Source: Zonotrichia leucophrys gambelii | Lineage: Eukaryota; Chordata; Aves; Passeriformes; Passerellidae | Assembly: GCF_028769735.1 (NCBI RefSeq) | Contig: NC_088178.1 | Location: 19,728,357-19,792,356, forward strand | DNA: 64,000 nt | Direction of reading: 5' to 3' | In this document: piece by piece, positions 39,401 through 50,594 of the stretch | How positions within the stretch are numbered: position 1 is the stretch's first letter | How the letters are laid out: every line of letters begins with the position of its first letter | Position numbers and translations under genes: made by a program | The notes under the pieces: model-generated | Told to the model about the DNA's origin: nothing | The model's database searches: none | The model's input: only the letters and a program-made list of their open reading frames with translations

Positions 39401-41915
39401 CTGCAGGAGGACAAACACCCTGGTATGTTCTCTGCAGGTCTCATTGCTCCCCCAGTGAACATCACTGCCCACTGGGCCGGGGCTGCAGGGCAGCTCTGCG
39501 TGTTGTGGCAGCCACCCCTCGCTGACTTCCCGAACTTCTTCCTCTACGAGGTGCAGTGCTGCCCTGCCAGCTCCCCAGGGGTGCCCTGCAGCACCCCATT
39601 GAACCCCGGGGGGCAGCACCCTGGGGACCCCTCCATGCAGTCAACTCTCAGCACCCACACACCCAGGGCAGCCTCCCCAGCATTGGGACAGGTACATAGA
39701 GGTGTCAGGGATGGGCAGCGGGGTTTGGAGCCTGCAGTTGCTCCTCAGCATGGCCCCTCTCTTGCAGAGGCTGGTGCAGGCCAACACTTGGGTGGTGCTC
39801 CGGGACCTGGAGCCAGGGGTGAGGTACCACATCCAGGTGCGCAGCAAGCCCGACGGCACCTCCATGGATGGTGTCTGGGGGCCCTGGTCGCAGGCTCTAG
39901 CTGCAGAGACACCACACTCCTCCGGTGAGCAGCCATCCCCTCTGCAGGGGTGCTGACAGAACAGCAGGGAGACACCCCTGGGGCTGCAGGGGTTGGGGGT
40001 CCTGCTGTAGGCAAGGTGTGACTCTCAAGTTCTGGGGGCCAAGGGGAAGCAGCCCCCTCCCTGTCCTGGCTCTCCCTGCCCAGGAGACATCGGGCTGTCC
40101 TGCAGTACCCCTGACCTGCGGCACATGCGCTGCGAGTGGAGCTGGGACCCTGCAGAGCCCCACAGCGCCCACCAGCTCTTCTACCGGCCACCTCCGAGCG
40201 GGGCTGGCACAAGGTAAGGGGCATGGCAGGCAGGTGGCACTCAGGCAGGCACATCCCAGGGAAAACTGTGTCCCAATATCCCACACTGGGCCCCATACCC
40301 TGCTCTGTCCTGCCCTTCCACCACTAATCTCATATCCCCTCACCACATTGCACCTCCAACTACAAGCAGTAGCTTTCCTGGGGAAGAGCAGGAGGAATGC
40401 TGGCTGTGGGTATGCTTTGGTGGGACTGACTGGCTCCCCACTCCTCCCACAGGGAAGATGCATGGCAACAGTGCGAGGAGGTGAGCAGGGGGGCACAGGG
40501 CACCTATGCCTGCACCTTCCAGCCCAAGGCTGGCAGTGCCGTCTCTGTCCTGGTGAATGTCACCAGGACCCACATGCTGCCCACACTCAGCTACTTCAAG
40601 GAGCCCTTTTGGCTGCACCAGGCTGGTGAGTCCCAGTGCCACCACAGCCCCTGTCTGCCTCACAGGGGACACAGTGTCCCATGTCCCGTTTCACAGGAGC
40701 GACAAATGCCTATCCCCAACACCAACAGTGCTCACAGATGCCCCACAGCTTGTGCAGGCAACAGTGTCGCAGGGCCGGCTGAGCCTGCAGTGGCTGCCGC
40801 CCCTGGAGCTGCTGGCAGAGCAGCTGGACTACCAGGTCCGCTATGCCACGGAGAACAGCCATGACTGGAAGGTAAGGCCTGCCCAGGGTACCCCGAGCAG
40901 CGCTGCTGACACATGGCAGGCGCGGGGTCGGGCCAAGCGGGACCCGCCCCTTGGTGCCAGCCCACAGCAGCCGTGCCTCCAGCTCGGCTCTGCCCCGCAG
41001 GTCCTGCAGGTTCCCCGAGCAGCGAGGAAAGAGGTCCTGGACCTGCGGCCAGGCTCCCGCTACCACGCGCAGGTGCGGGCCCGGCCCAGCGGGCCGTGGT
41101 ACCGGGGCAGCTGGAGCGCCTGGTCCAAACCCGTTGTGGTTGATGCCGTGGCCGATGCGGGTAAGGGGCAGGGCTGGAGGCCCTGCCGAGTGCAGGAGCC
41201 ACTCGGCTGACGGCAAGAGGCGGAGAGTGCTGCAAATGGGGTGGGGAGCACGGGGCAGGGGGCTGCGAGGGGCTCAGAGTTGGTGGGTCTGGGAAGGGCT
41301 ACAGTTCTGGCGTTCCTCCTCTGATGCAGGCTGGCTCATCCCCAGTGTTACGGTGGTGCCGCTGCTCTTCTCAGCAGTGCTCCTGGGGCTGCGCTGCACC
41401 TTCCCCTCCTTCTACAGGTAAAGGGCTGTGCCGGGGGCAGGGGGGGGGGGTTTCCAGCACCAAGCCTGGGCACCTTGCACGGGGCATTAGGGCACTTCAA
41501 GTCTGAGGGTAATGCGATGCCCCTTCTTCCGTACCCAGCAATGTGAAGCAGAAACTCTGGCCGCCCGTTCCCGACCTGCACCGTGCTCTGGGCAGCTTCC
41601 TCCAGGAAAGCAGCAAGCACGGCCAGGTGAGTGGGTGGACAGGGCGGCTCAGCTGCTCCCGGAGGCAGCTCGAAGGGCAGCCCCTACCCCGTCCACTCCG
41701 TGTCCCCCCAGGCCAGCGCCTTCGACAAGCAGCCGCCGGAGGAGGCCGTCCTGCCCTGCCTGCTGGAGGTGCTGCCCGGCCCGCGGCGTGAGGCGGGCCC
41801 GCCGCCGGAGCACGCTGGGGGCCGCATGTCCAGCACCGACATCGCCAACCAGTCCTACCTGCTCATGAGCGGCTGGGAGCCGCGGGCAGCCACGACCGCC
41901 CCCACCCTGCCATAA
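36417..41915 (+). CDS. MPL: MPL, thrombopoietin receptor
   Basis: Twelve exons, 601 aa (human 635 aa, 12 exons): 36417-36519, 38591-38720, 39059-39234, 39438-39691, 39768-39924, 40084-40213, 40453-40625, 40729-40871, 41001-41160, 41330-41417, 41539-41626, 41712-41915. Homodimeric class I cytokine receptor signalling through JAK2. Signal peptide at about 1-27. Two cytokine-receptor modules: the first opens with [18 protein letters not shown] and ends in WGPWS (258-262); the second ends in the canonical WSAWS (460-464). TM helix about 477-496, then LRCTFP where human has LRWQFP. Box 1 is LWPPVPDL (511-518). Distal tail IANQSYLLM (579-586) matches the human Tyr626 region. Compared with human, the TM is about three residues shorter, Trp515 is Cys498, and the segment holding Tyr591 and the residue Tyr631 are missing. 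Exon 4 has a long proline-rich loop; its 3' boundary rests on phase and donor only. Confidence 0.96.
41440..41450. repeat. G11 homopolymer in MPL intron 10
   Basis: Eleven consecutive G residues preceded by GGGGGCA. G-quadruplex-prone and error-prone in sequencing. Confidence 0.9.
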
Positions 41916-41916
41916 A
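41911..41916 (+). terminator. Possible MPL polyadenylation signal CATAAA overlapping the stop codon
   Basis: The TAA stop lies inside CATAAA, a known weak variant hexamer, followed by TCATGTGTCCC. No AATAAA or ATTAAA occurs between the MPL stop and the CDC20 first exon. If it is used, the MPL 3' UTR is only tens of bases. The alternative is a site beyond the CDC20 promoter. Confidence 0.3.
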
Positions 41917-41929
41917 CTCATGTGTCCCC

Positions 41930-42213
41930 CGAGCCCCCGCCTGGTCCCTCCTGCGCCGCCCCGCCCCCGGCCCGGATCGCCCCGCCCCAGCAAGAATGCT
42001 CCGCCCTCGCCCCGCCCCCGGTCTCGCCCCCTCGCTCCACGCGCGGAGCGCCCCGCCCCGTCCCGTGGCTCAGCCAATCGCGTTGCGTCGCGCGGCCGTC
42101 GCCTGGCAGCGCCCGGCCGTTGGGTTTGAAGCGGCCAACCGGGGCCCCGTAGGCGCGCCGTTTAAAATGCTGCGGAGCGGGCGGGGCGGGCGAGCGGCGG
42201 TGGCGCGGCCGAG
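41930..42213 (+). promoter_or_regulatory. CDC20: CDC20 CpG promoter with CCAAT and CDE/CHR cell-cycle elements, plus non-coding exon 1
   Basis: The sequence becomes very GC/CpG-rich directly after the MPL stop. A CCAAT box lies at 42074-42078, a CHR (TTTGAA) at 42125-42130, and a second arrangement GGCGC, four-base spacer, TTTAAA at 42152-42166 fits a CDE/CHR tandem. CHR and CCAAT elements bind DREAM/MMB and NF-Y and give G2/M-phase expression, the known control of CDC20. The non-coding exon ends at a donor (CCGAG then GTGAGC, exon end 42213); the start site is probably near 42165-42180 but cannot be fixed by eye. Confidence 0.7.
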
Positions 42214-42533
42214 GTGAGCGTGCCCCAGGGCCGGAGAGGCTGTGGTGAGGCGGGCGAGGGGAAGGGAGCATGTCGCTTATCGGAGAGAGCCCCAAAGGGC
42301 GGCTGGAAGGGGTGTTGGCTGATAGAAGGGACCCCCGAGGAGCGGAGGGAGGGCGTATCGGCTGATGGAGTGTGTCCCGAGGAGCGGTTGGGGAGAGTGG
42401 GGGTGTCCGTTGGTGGGGAGGAGCGGCCGGAGCGCTTGCACGGTCCGGTGGTGGGGAGCCCGGCGGGGCCTGTCGGAGTAGGCTCAGCCCGGACGGTGGG
42501 CACGGCTAACGCCGCCCGCCCGCCCGCAGGACC

Positions 42534-45500
42534 ATGGCGCAGTTCCTGTTTGAGGCGGACCTGCACGGGCTGCTGAAGCTAGACACGCCGATCCCGAACG
42601 CGCCGCCTGCTCGATGGCAGCGCAAGGCCAAGGAGAGCGGCCCCGGGCCCAGCCCAGTCGGCGTGTCGCCCATGAAACCGGCCAATCGCTCCCACAGCTC
42701 CAGCAAGACGCCGTCCAAGACACCCGGTGAGCGCCGGCCACCAGCGGCAGAGGTTGAGTGTGGGAGCCTCGCCCAGGCTGCACGTCTGTAGCCATGGGGC
42801 TCTGGGCTCCCTGCCACGCTGCCCTACCGGCTGCTGCTCAGGCAGGAGGAGGTGGGCTGTGCTCCTGACAGCCACTCACCTCCTTGCCAGCATGAGGGGC
42901 AGAGCTCTGAGCTCTGGGGCTGGCGAGCTGCTGATCGCCCAGCTGAGCCTTGCTGGCACAACTGCATGCTGGGACAAGTGTGGGCGGGACTGTCAGCTGA
43001 CAGCTTTACATCCTGTGAGCGTTTTTGTATCTTCCCCTTATCTCTGGACTCTGGAATTGTTGCACTAGACCCAAGGAATTGCACCACACAGTCCCTAACC
43101 AACTTGGTGGCAAGGAGGAAAATATGTTAGTTGTCACTGGGTGGCATGAGATCTCAGAGTTCTACTTGTCTGGCGGGTGTGATGTGGAAGAGTGCTGGGT
43201 TTGCTCCCATGAATGCTCGAATAAAGGCTGTTAAATAGCTGTAAGACAATATTTTCATATGCGAATGCAGGTAAATCTGGATCCAAAATTCAAAGCACCC
43301 CCACAAAGCCTGGGGGGGATCGCTACATTCCCAACCGCAGCACGATGCAGATGGAGATGGCAAATTTCCTCCTAACCAAAGAAAATGACCCTGCTGAGGA
43401 TTCCCCTACCAAGAAGGTGAGCATGTTGCTAAGTCACAATTACTTCAACAACTACTACTCCTTCCTGCCCCTTTACAGAGCAGTAAACTATAGGTTCTAT
43501 CGAGTGGACACATGAGACTGACAAGTCCCAGCCATCACTACTTGCAGCTCTGGGCTTCAGGAGCCTAGGATGAGATTGAAGCTGTAGAGACTACCATGGA
43601 CTCTAAGCCTATGCTGCTTCTGGTAGCAAAATTTAGCTTTTGACTAATGAGATTTTAAAATGTAGCAGGCAACAAAAACACAAAGCTGTGAGCCTATGCA
43701 AAGTGAAAGTGCTGGTGGTAGCTATTCTAGGACAATGTCTCCACAGGGAACACTTCTGGAATGTTTTACACTGTGTTCTGAAATCTGTTTATGAAGCATT
43801 TGGTCGCTTTGTGGCTGTGGCTTTTCCCACTGGCAATGACACTGAATTTGCCGTTGTGTGAAAATGTGAGCAGGATGATGTATGAAAGTCTGAGGAAAAA
43901 CTGCTTTGACTTGCCTCTGTGTGACTGACCCTCGCAGCACAGTCAGACATCTTCAGATTCTAAGAGAAGGGGACTTGGGTGTCTGCTTAAATTGCATTGT
44001 GGGAGTTGTTTTAAATGCATTGCACTGAAGGTGATTTGCCTCTGTAGGAGCAACAGAAAGCCTGGGCAGTGAATCTGAATGGCTTTGATGTAGAAGAGGC
44101 AAAGATCCTCCGCCTCAGTGGAAAACCACAGAATGCTCCAGAAGGTATGATACAGGGTCTGTGTGAGCTGAATCAGCAGGAGAGATCAGGTCAGGGGAAC
44201 AGCAACACAGAGGCTCTGTGTGTGGTCACAGGAGAAATCAACTGGTTTCTGAGAGCTGTACAGGCTGGAGTCTCCTTTCTTAAGGTTCCTGAGGTGGAGG
44301 GAGGGCATAACAGTTACAGTGAATTTATTTAGGAAAGTTGTTATGATTGCCAGTTGGTCACCTGTACTGCAGGTTCCAAACCTTCATGAAGTCTGTAAGA
44401 GCATCAAATTCTCTGCTGTGCACTTTCTAGCTTAAACTGCAACTAAGTATAATGTGATTCAAAAACCCAAGTGTTTGTTAAATTTGTTTCCATGAATGAG
44501 GAAATTGTAGCTCACCCCTATTCAGCAGTTCATACTGCCAGTGATTTTAGTGCACTGCACACTTGTGTTTCTCTTAGGACTTTATTTTCACTCCAAGTGA
44601 TTCCTAGTTGGGTGAGCAGCACTCAACTGGGAGGAAACTAACTCAGGTTAACAAACCTGTTCCTCTGCACACAGGCTATCAGAATAACCTGAAGGTGCTT
44701 TATAGTCAGAAAATGACACCTGGATCCAGCAGAAAGACTAGCAGATACATTCCTTCAAACCCAGACCGGATATTGGATGCACCAGAGATCCGCAATGACT
44801 ACTGTAAGTAGGCTACAGGGTTGAGTGCTGGGCATCCAGAACATTCTGCACTGGATTGCTGTTCCTAGGACAGCGTAACCGGGCTGTCTGTATTATTTTG
44901 TGTACTCAGGCTAGCACAGACCACTTCTGCAGTGTCCCTGTGTGGCCTTACAGGGACAGTGGTCTAGGGCACTGTGTAGATGCCTGGGAGCAGGGTACCT
45001 GGCCCCAGCAGCTGGGCATAGTGACACTCAAAAGGCTGCCCCTCACCTGTACGTGTGTGTGTGCACATGTGCACCCACACCTGCTGCATCAGCACGAGTG
45101 AAGGGCAGGGCTCTCTAGCCAAGCATGGTGTGACCTGCATTGCTCTTTCAAATTGTAGATCTGAATCTCATAGACTGGAGCTCCCAGAACTTCCTGGCAG
45201 TGGCTCTGGACAACTCTGTTTATCTGTGGAATCACGCTACTGGGGAGATTATCCAGCTGCTGCAGATGGATCATCCAGATGTGTACATTTCTTCTGTGTC
45301 ATGGATTAAAGAAGGAAACTACCTTGCTGTCGGCACAAGTAGTGCTGAGGTTCAGGTGAATGCAAGAGTAAAACTAGAGGTGTTTTCTAGGGATTGACAG
45401 AACTGTGGGGCCTTGGAATATAACCTTGGCTGGCAGAGGAAGGATGCCATGCACCTGACTTGTCTTCCCTGGTGTGGGGTGGAACTGCCCAGTGTGCAAG

Positions 45501-47343
45501 GCAGGGTTTGGTTTGGGGGCTTTCTGATAAGTAGCGTTACCTTCTGTGCTATAGTCATGAGATACACAATTTCTCTGTTCCCTTACTGAGAAAGCTGAAT
45601 GCCAGAGCCTGTGCAGTGAGGTTCCTAGGGCGTAGAAACAGGATTGGGTTTCTTCTGAAGAACTTTTTGCTTTACCTCTCTAGCTATGGGACGTTCAGCA
45701 GCAGAAACGTCTCCGAAACATGACCAGCCATTGTGCCCGTGTGGGAACCCTCAGCTGGAACAGCTACATCCTCTCCAGGTAAAGCAGTGGGTCAAGGGCA
45801 GTTCCCTGTTGTTGCAAACTCCTATCCCTCAATCTATGTGTGGCATGGGTTAGGGATGGCAGAGAGAAGTTTGTCCTGGCTTGGGATTCTTACTCAGCCG
45901 TATCTGTTGGAGCCTCTTTCCTGTATTGCAATCTGTGCTGAAGTTGTGAAGAGCTTGTGTGGGTGTTTCACTCACACCAACAGACCTGTGTTGCTGGTAG
46001 CACTGGTTGAAACCCAGTGGCAGGTATAGCAGTCTTGCAACAACAAAAATGGATTTGGGTGAAAATGTGCAGCCTGACCCTGCAAGCCTTCTCTTCTCTC
46101 TGCAGTGGTGCACGGAATGGGCACATCCATCACCATGATGTCAGAGTGGCTGAACATCACGTGGCCACCCTTGCTGGCCACACACAGGAGGTGTGTGGAC
46201 TCAAATGGTCTTTAGATGGGCGCTACCTGGCCAGTGGTGGCAACGACAATCTGGTGAACGTCTGGCCGTGCACCCAAGGTGGGGGTGGAGACTTTGCTCC
46301 TATACAGACCTTCACTCAGCACCAGGGTGCTGTCAAGGTGAGCACAGAGCTGCCACGGGCAGATATGTGTGTGCAAGGCAGGCATGCAGCACTGGCTGGG
46401 TGCAGGTTGCCTCTTGTATGTTTTAAAATGAACTCTCCTCTCTCAGGCTGTGGCGTGGTGCCCGTGGCAGATGAATGTTCTAGCCACTGGAGGTGGCACT
46501 AGTGACAGACATATCCGCATCTGGAACGTCTGTTCTGGTGCCTGCCTCAGTACTGTTGATACCCATTCCCAGGTGAGATATGAACATCAGCTTGGACACA
46601 AACACCTTCTGGCAGCACTCCTACACAGAGCTTCTGGCTCCTCAGACCCAGAGGCATGGGGAAGGAGGGGATCATGCTCACCTCTGAATAGTGAGCATCA
46701 GCACAAGCACCCTGTCTCACCTGTGTTACTGCCTCTTTGCAGGTCTGTTCTATCTTATGGTCGACTAACTACAAGGAGCTCATTTCAGGCCATGGATTTG
46801 CACAAAATCAGCTAGTTATATGGAAATATCCAACAATGGCCAAGGTTGCAGAGCTGCAAGGTAGGTGGACAGGGCCTGGGTGGGGGGCTGTTAGAGGTTG
46901 AAGACAGCTGCACTCCTTGGTTTGAGCCTGCAGCATCACTGATGCAGGACAGTATCCGGGGCCATGCTGCTAGGAGTAAAGCATGCCCACGGGCTGTGGA
47001 AGAGATACCATTGCTCCAAGTGTATGCTTGGGGTCTGAAATCATGCTGCCACAGCCAGTGGGGGGACAGCTATGCAAGCTGGCAGGGCTCATGGGAGTAT
47101 ACAGGAGTAAATGTGCATGTGCTGATCAGCTCAGCCCTGATTGCACACTCCTCCTCCTCCTCAGGTCATACTGCTAGAATCCTGAACCTGACCATGAGCC
47201 CGGATGGTACAACAGTGGCATCAGCAGCTGCTGATGAAACGCTGCGGCTCTGGCGCTGTTTCGAGATGGACCCCATCAAGAAGAAGGAGAAAGAGAAAGC
47301 AAACTGTGCCAAAAGCAGTATTATTCACCAGAGCATCCGCTGA
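42534..47343 (+). CDS. CDC20: CDC20, APC/C co-activator
   Basis: Ten coding exons after one non-coding exon; 503 aa (human 499): 42534-42726, 43271-43416, 44048-44144, 44675-44803, 45159-45355, 45684-45778, 46106-46337, 46447-46572, 46743-46860, 47165-47343. The ATG is four bases past an acceptor in ACCATGG context. CDC20 brings substrates to the anaphase-promoting complex and is held by MAD2/BUBR1 at the spindle checkpoint. Seen: C box DRYIPNR (81-87), KEN box (101-103), MAD2-binding KILRL (132-136), a seven-bladed WD40 propeller from about residue 190 to 480 (VYLW, VQLWDV, VNVW, IRIWNV, LVIWKY, LRLWRC repeats), and the C-terminal Ile-Arg (SIR) that docks on APC/C. The human CRY motif is SRY here (168-170). 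Compact gene, tail-to-tail with ELOVL1. Confidence 0.98.
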
Positions 47344-47409
47344 CAGCACGGGATTGTTGTGGGGAGGGGGATATTTTTGGTTTACATGCTGTACAGTATT
47401 TTAAATGTT

Positions 47410-47415
47410 AATAAA
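47410..47415 (+). terminator. Polyadenylation signal AATAAA, CDC20
   Basis: Canonical hexamer 67 bases after the stop, giving a very short 3' UTR of about 90 bases, as expected for CDC20. Confidence 0.9.
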
Positions 47416-47439
47416 CTGCTTAACTTGACTTTTCCTTAA

Positions 47440-50400
47440 TGGAGTCTGATGGAAGAAAAAGCCATGGCTCCTAAACCCAAGTTCTTCTCCCCGAGGCTGG
47501 GGATCTAGGCAAGGAGTGGAGACCTAGGGCCAGTTTACAGGCTCCTGAGCTTAGCACAGCCTAACAGAAGGATGCTGTGCAAGGGCTGTACTTCTGTTTC
47601 TGTCCTAGTGGAGACAGATATGTCACCTGCCCCATCTAGGTGCTGACTACAAGCACAGCGGTTCCACCATGGGCTCAGCTGAAAGCACAGCATGGCTGTA
47701 GCCTCAGTTAGTGTTGTCCTGGCCTATCTCACAACCACAGGGACCTTACTGTGGCTCTGCAGGCAGATCTCAGTTTGTCTTGTTAGCTACAGGCAGCCAT
47801 CACTGCCTGCGTATGGTGCTGGAGTAGAATAGCTTTTGGAAAAAAAAGGAGGGGGGAACATAGAGCAACAGCTGTAATCACCCCAAAGGCTGGAAAGGGG
47901 CTGGCACTGGCATAAAGCCTGATGCAAAACAAAAGGTTAGCTTACACTGCCACAGCCAGCCTGGATGTCATGCAAGAGCCACGCAAAGCACCACAAACCC
48001 TGTGCTCAGCCTTCAGTCACGTATTCTTCCAACAACTCTGATCTCTCTTCCCCTCCTGCTGACAGGAAGCCCTGGTGCCTCGCTGAGGCTAAATGCAGGG
48101 GAGCAGGCACCAGGGCTCAGCTCACATTTATTGGAGCTTGACTCCCCTACACTTGGAAAAATGTCTTTTTTCCAGGCTGAACTGTGCTGGAGCAAGTTGC
48201 AGAAATCATATTTGAGCCCTTAGCTGACCCAACAACCAGCTCAGCCCTGCTGCTTTGCATGGTGGAGCCACAGTGTCTGAGGTTGTGGGGCTGCACCAGA
48301 CCCATCAAGCCTGTCCTTCAGCTGCACCAGCATTGCCAGGGTCTGCTGGGGACACTGCACAGCTGATAAGCACCTTGGCCTGTGCAAAGCAGCTCCACCA
48401 AGCCTGTGCCTCCCATCAGCCCTCAGTGATTAACTGAGGGTGGATTATTAACTGTTTTCACCTTTCCCTCAGCACAGTACCACACTGTGCCTAGCACCAG
48501 CTCTGCCTCCTGAGCCTTACAGCAGTGGGAGCCTTCAAAGGTTCCAACTTGTGATCTACCAAGTGAGTGTGTAACCACACCCACCAGAGCACATCCCCCC
48601 CACACACACCAAAGCTGATATGGGGGGCACAGTCTCAAAAAAAAAAACAACTGAGCCAGCAGCTTCGCAGCAGTGCTGCTGGTGCATCCCCATCAGGCCA
48701 CTTGGGGACACAAATCCTTGGGCCACAGCTGTCTCTAAAGGGGAAGCAGGCAGGAACCCAAGATGCAAGGCTGGGCTCTTCCACAGAGCTGTGCTGCTGT
48801 TGTAGGAGCCCTGCCCCACACCCCTGCACTTGGTGCTGGGAGTTAGCACAGACTTGCCCTGTAGGGCCGCAGATGATTAGGCCTTCCATGGTCCCTGACC
48901 TGGAAGGAAAGCTTTATATGCCAAAAAGTTGCTGTCATTTTTTCAGTCCCATGTAAAAGCAGCTCAGCTTTCCCACAGACTCTTTCTTTCTCCTTAGCAC
49001 ATGCCCCACACCCAGATGCTGTGCATTACACAGCCCTTAGAGGACATCTGAGCATTACTAGAGGGTAATGAGACTGCAGGGTCTTTGACCCCATACTGGT
49101 CTCTTACAGTCCTGGAGTGAGGAGGAGCTGAGGAAGGAAGTGGGCACTGATCCAGCAGGCCCAGTAAACACAGCCCTATAAGGTGTGAATTCAGTTCACA
49201 GCATGACAGCATATTAATTACTAAGTGCCATGGCCAGCCCATAGAAGAGCACAGCTAACAGGAACAATTGGAGGAAGGGAGAGCAGAGCACATGCAGGGA
49301 ACAGCCCATTCTAAAATACCAAGCATAAGTAGTTTAAAGCATTGTTACTATTTTGGGCAAAAGCAAAGACAATCCTGTCTTTAGCCAGAGCCAGCGGGAG
49401 GGGAGAAGAAGGCTTGACAGGAAAAGGTCCATGTCAGCTGGACCATCACCTACAGCTCCTGAAGTGGTGACTTCTGAGCACTGACCTAACATTACCCACC
49501 ACTTCAGCACAGACAAGAACAAATTCTCATCCAAGTCTTTACTTCCAGAGAAGCATCAGCAACTGGGAGAACACTGCATGACTTCTTACATACAAGGACA
49601 CTGAGTGCTGTAGAAGCGGGTGATGGCTGTGTGCAGCTTAGCCATATTAGTCACACCAGTTCAGGGCACTTGGAAGATGTTTTCCTACATTTCAGAGCAT
49701 GGCCTTGAGGTGTACAGCAGCCCAGGTCAGATCAGCAGAGCTCTCCCACACCAGGCTCTGCTCCAGGGCTTTAGCTGGACATCCACCAAAGCCCTCCCAC
49801 CCCACAACCCAACCCAGCATCTGGAGGCTGCTGATCTAACACATTCCTCCCAGCCACATGCTGCCCAGCTGGCTCCCCACTCTTCTTCCCAGGCTTGAGT
49901 CAGCACCCAGGCTGCCCTCTGCTCAAGAGGGCCCCAGTCATGGGGGGATGGGAAGGCAGCCCTTACACCCCAACAGCACCGAAGGAACCCCAGAATGAGA
50001 CAGTTGGAAAAATAACAAAGCCCAGCCAGGCAAAGACGTACTTCTGCAGCAAAAACAAGACAGCAACATTAAAACCTTCCTCTGACCAACCTGAGCTACA
50101 TTGTGCATAGATCCATGCTGCCGGGGCATTCACAGATAGCAGCAGTTTTTGCTTTGGCAGATTCAGAAAGTAACAAACTGCTGTTTCTCAAGCACTCAAG
50201 ATTCCAAAGTCTCTATTCCCTGCTCTGCCATGCCTCAAATCCCCATAATTTCTGAAAAGCAGCAGTTCCTCCTGGGCAGGTGGCCCAGGACCCAGCCCAC
50301 ACCCACACTCCACCCCAGCCATTTTTTGACAGGGTGGAGTCACTTTCACAACAGAAGCCTTGACACACATCCAGCCCTGAGCACTGCTCTACCAAAACAG

Positions 50401-50588
50401 TTGGAAACAATCTGCCATCTGCTTCATCAGCACACAACCATCACCCTCTTCCCCCAGCACAAACCTGCTACACCAGCTGCTTCTCCCAGCCCTGCCTTCA
50501 ACCACTCTGGGCAGGACCAAGCACCTGGAGCTTTTGCTTATATTGAGCCAAGAAAACAAGACAACAGAGACATTTCTCCTTCTGTTTG
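47440..50588. other. Interval between the CDC20 and ELOVL1 3' ends
   Basis: No coding sequence recognised. A further minus-strand AATAAA (TTTATT at 48127-48132) could serve an extended ELOVL1 3' UTR. Short poly(A) tracts occur near 48640. No interspersed repeat was recognised. Confidence 0.5.
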
Positions 50589-50594
50589 TTTATT
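50589..50594 (-). terminator. Polyadenylation signal AATAAA, ELOVL1 (minus strand)
   Basis: TTTATT on the plus strand. It is the first canonical signal beyond the ELOVL1 stop, giving a 3' UTR of about 1.2 kb. Confidence 0.65.
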
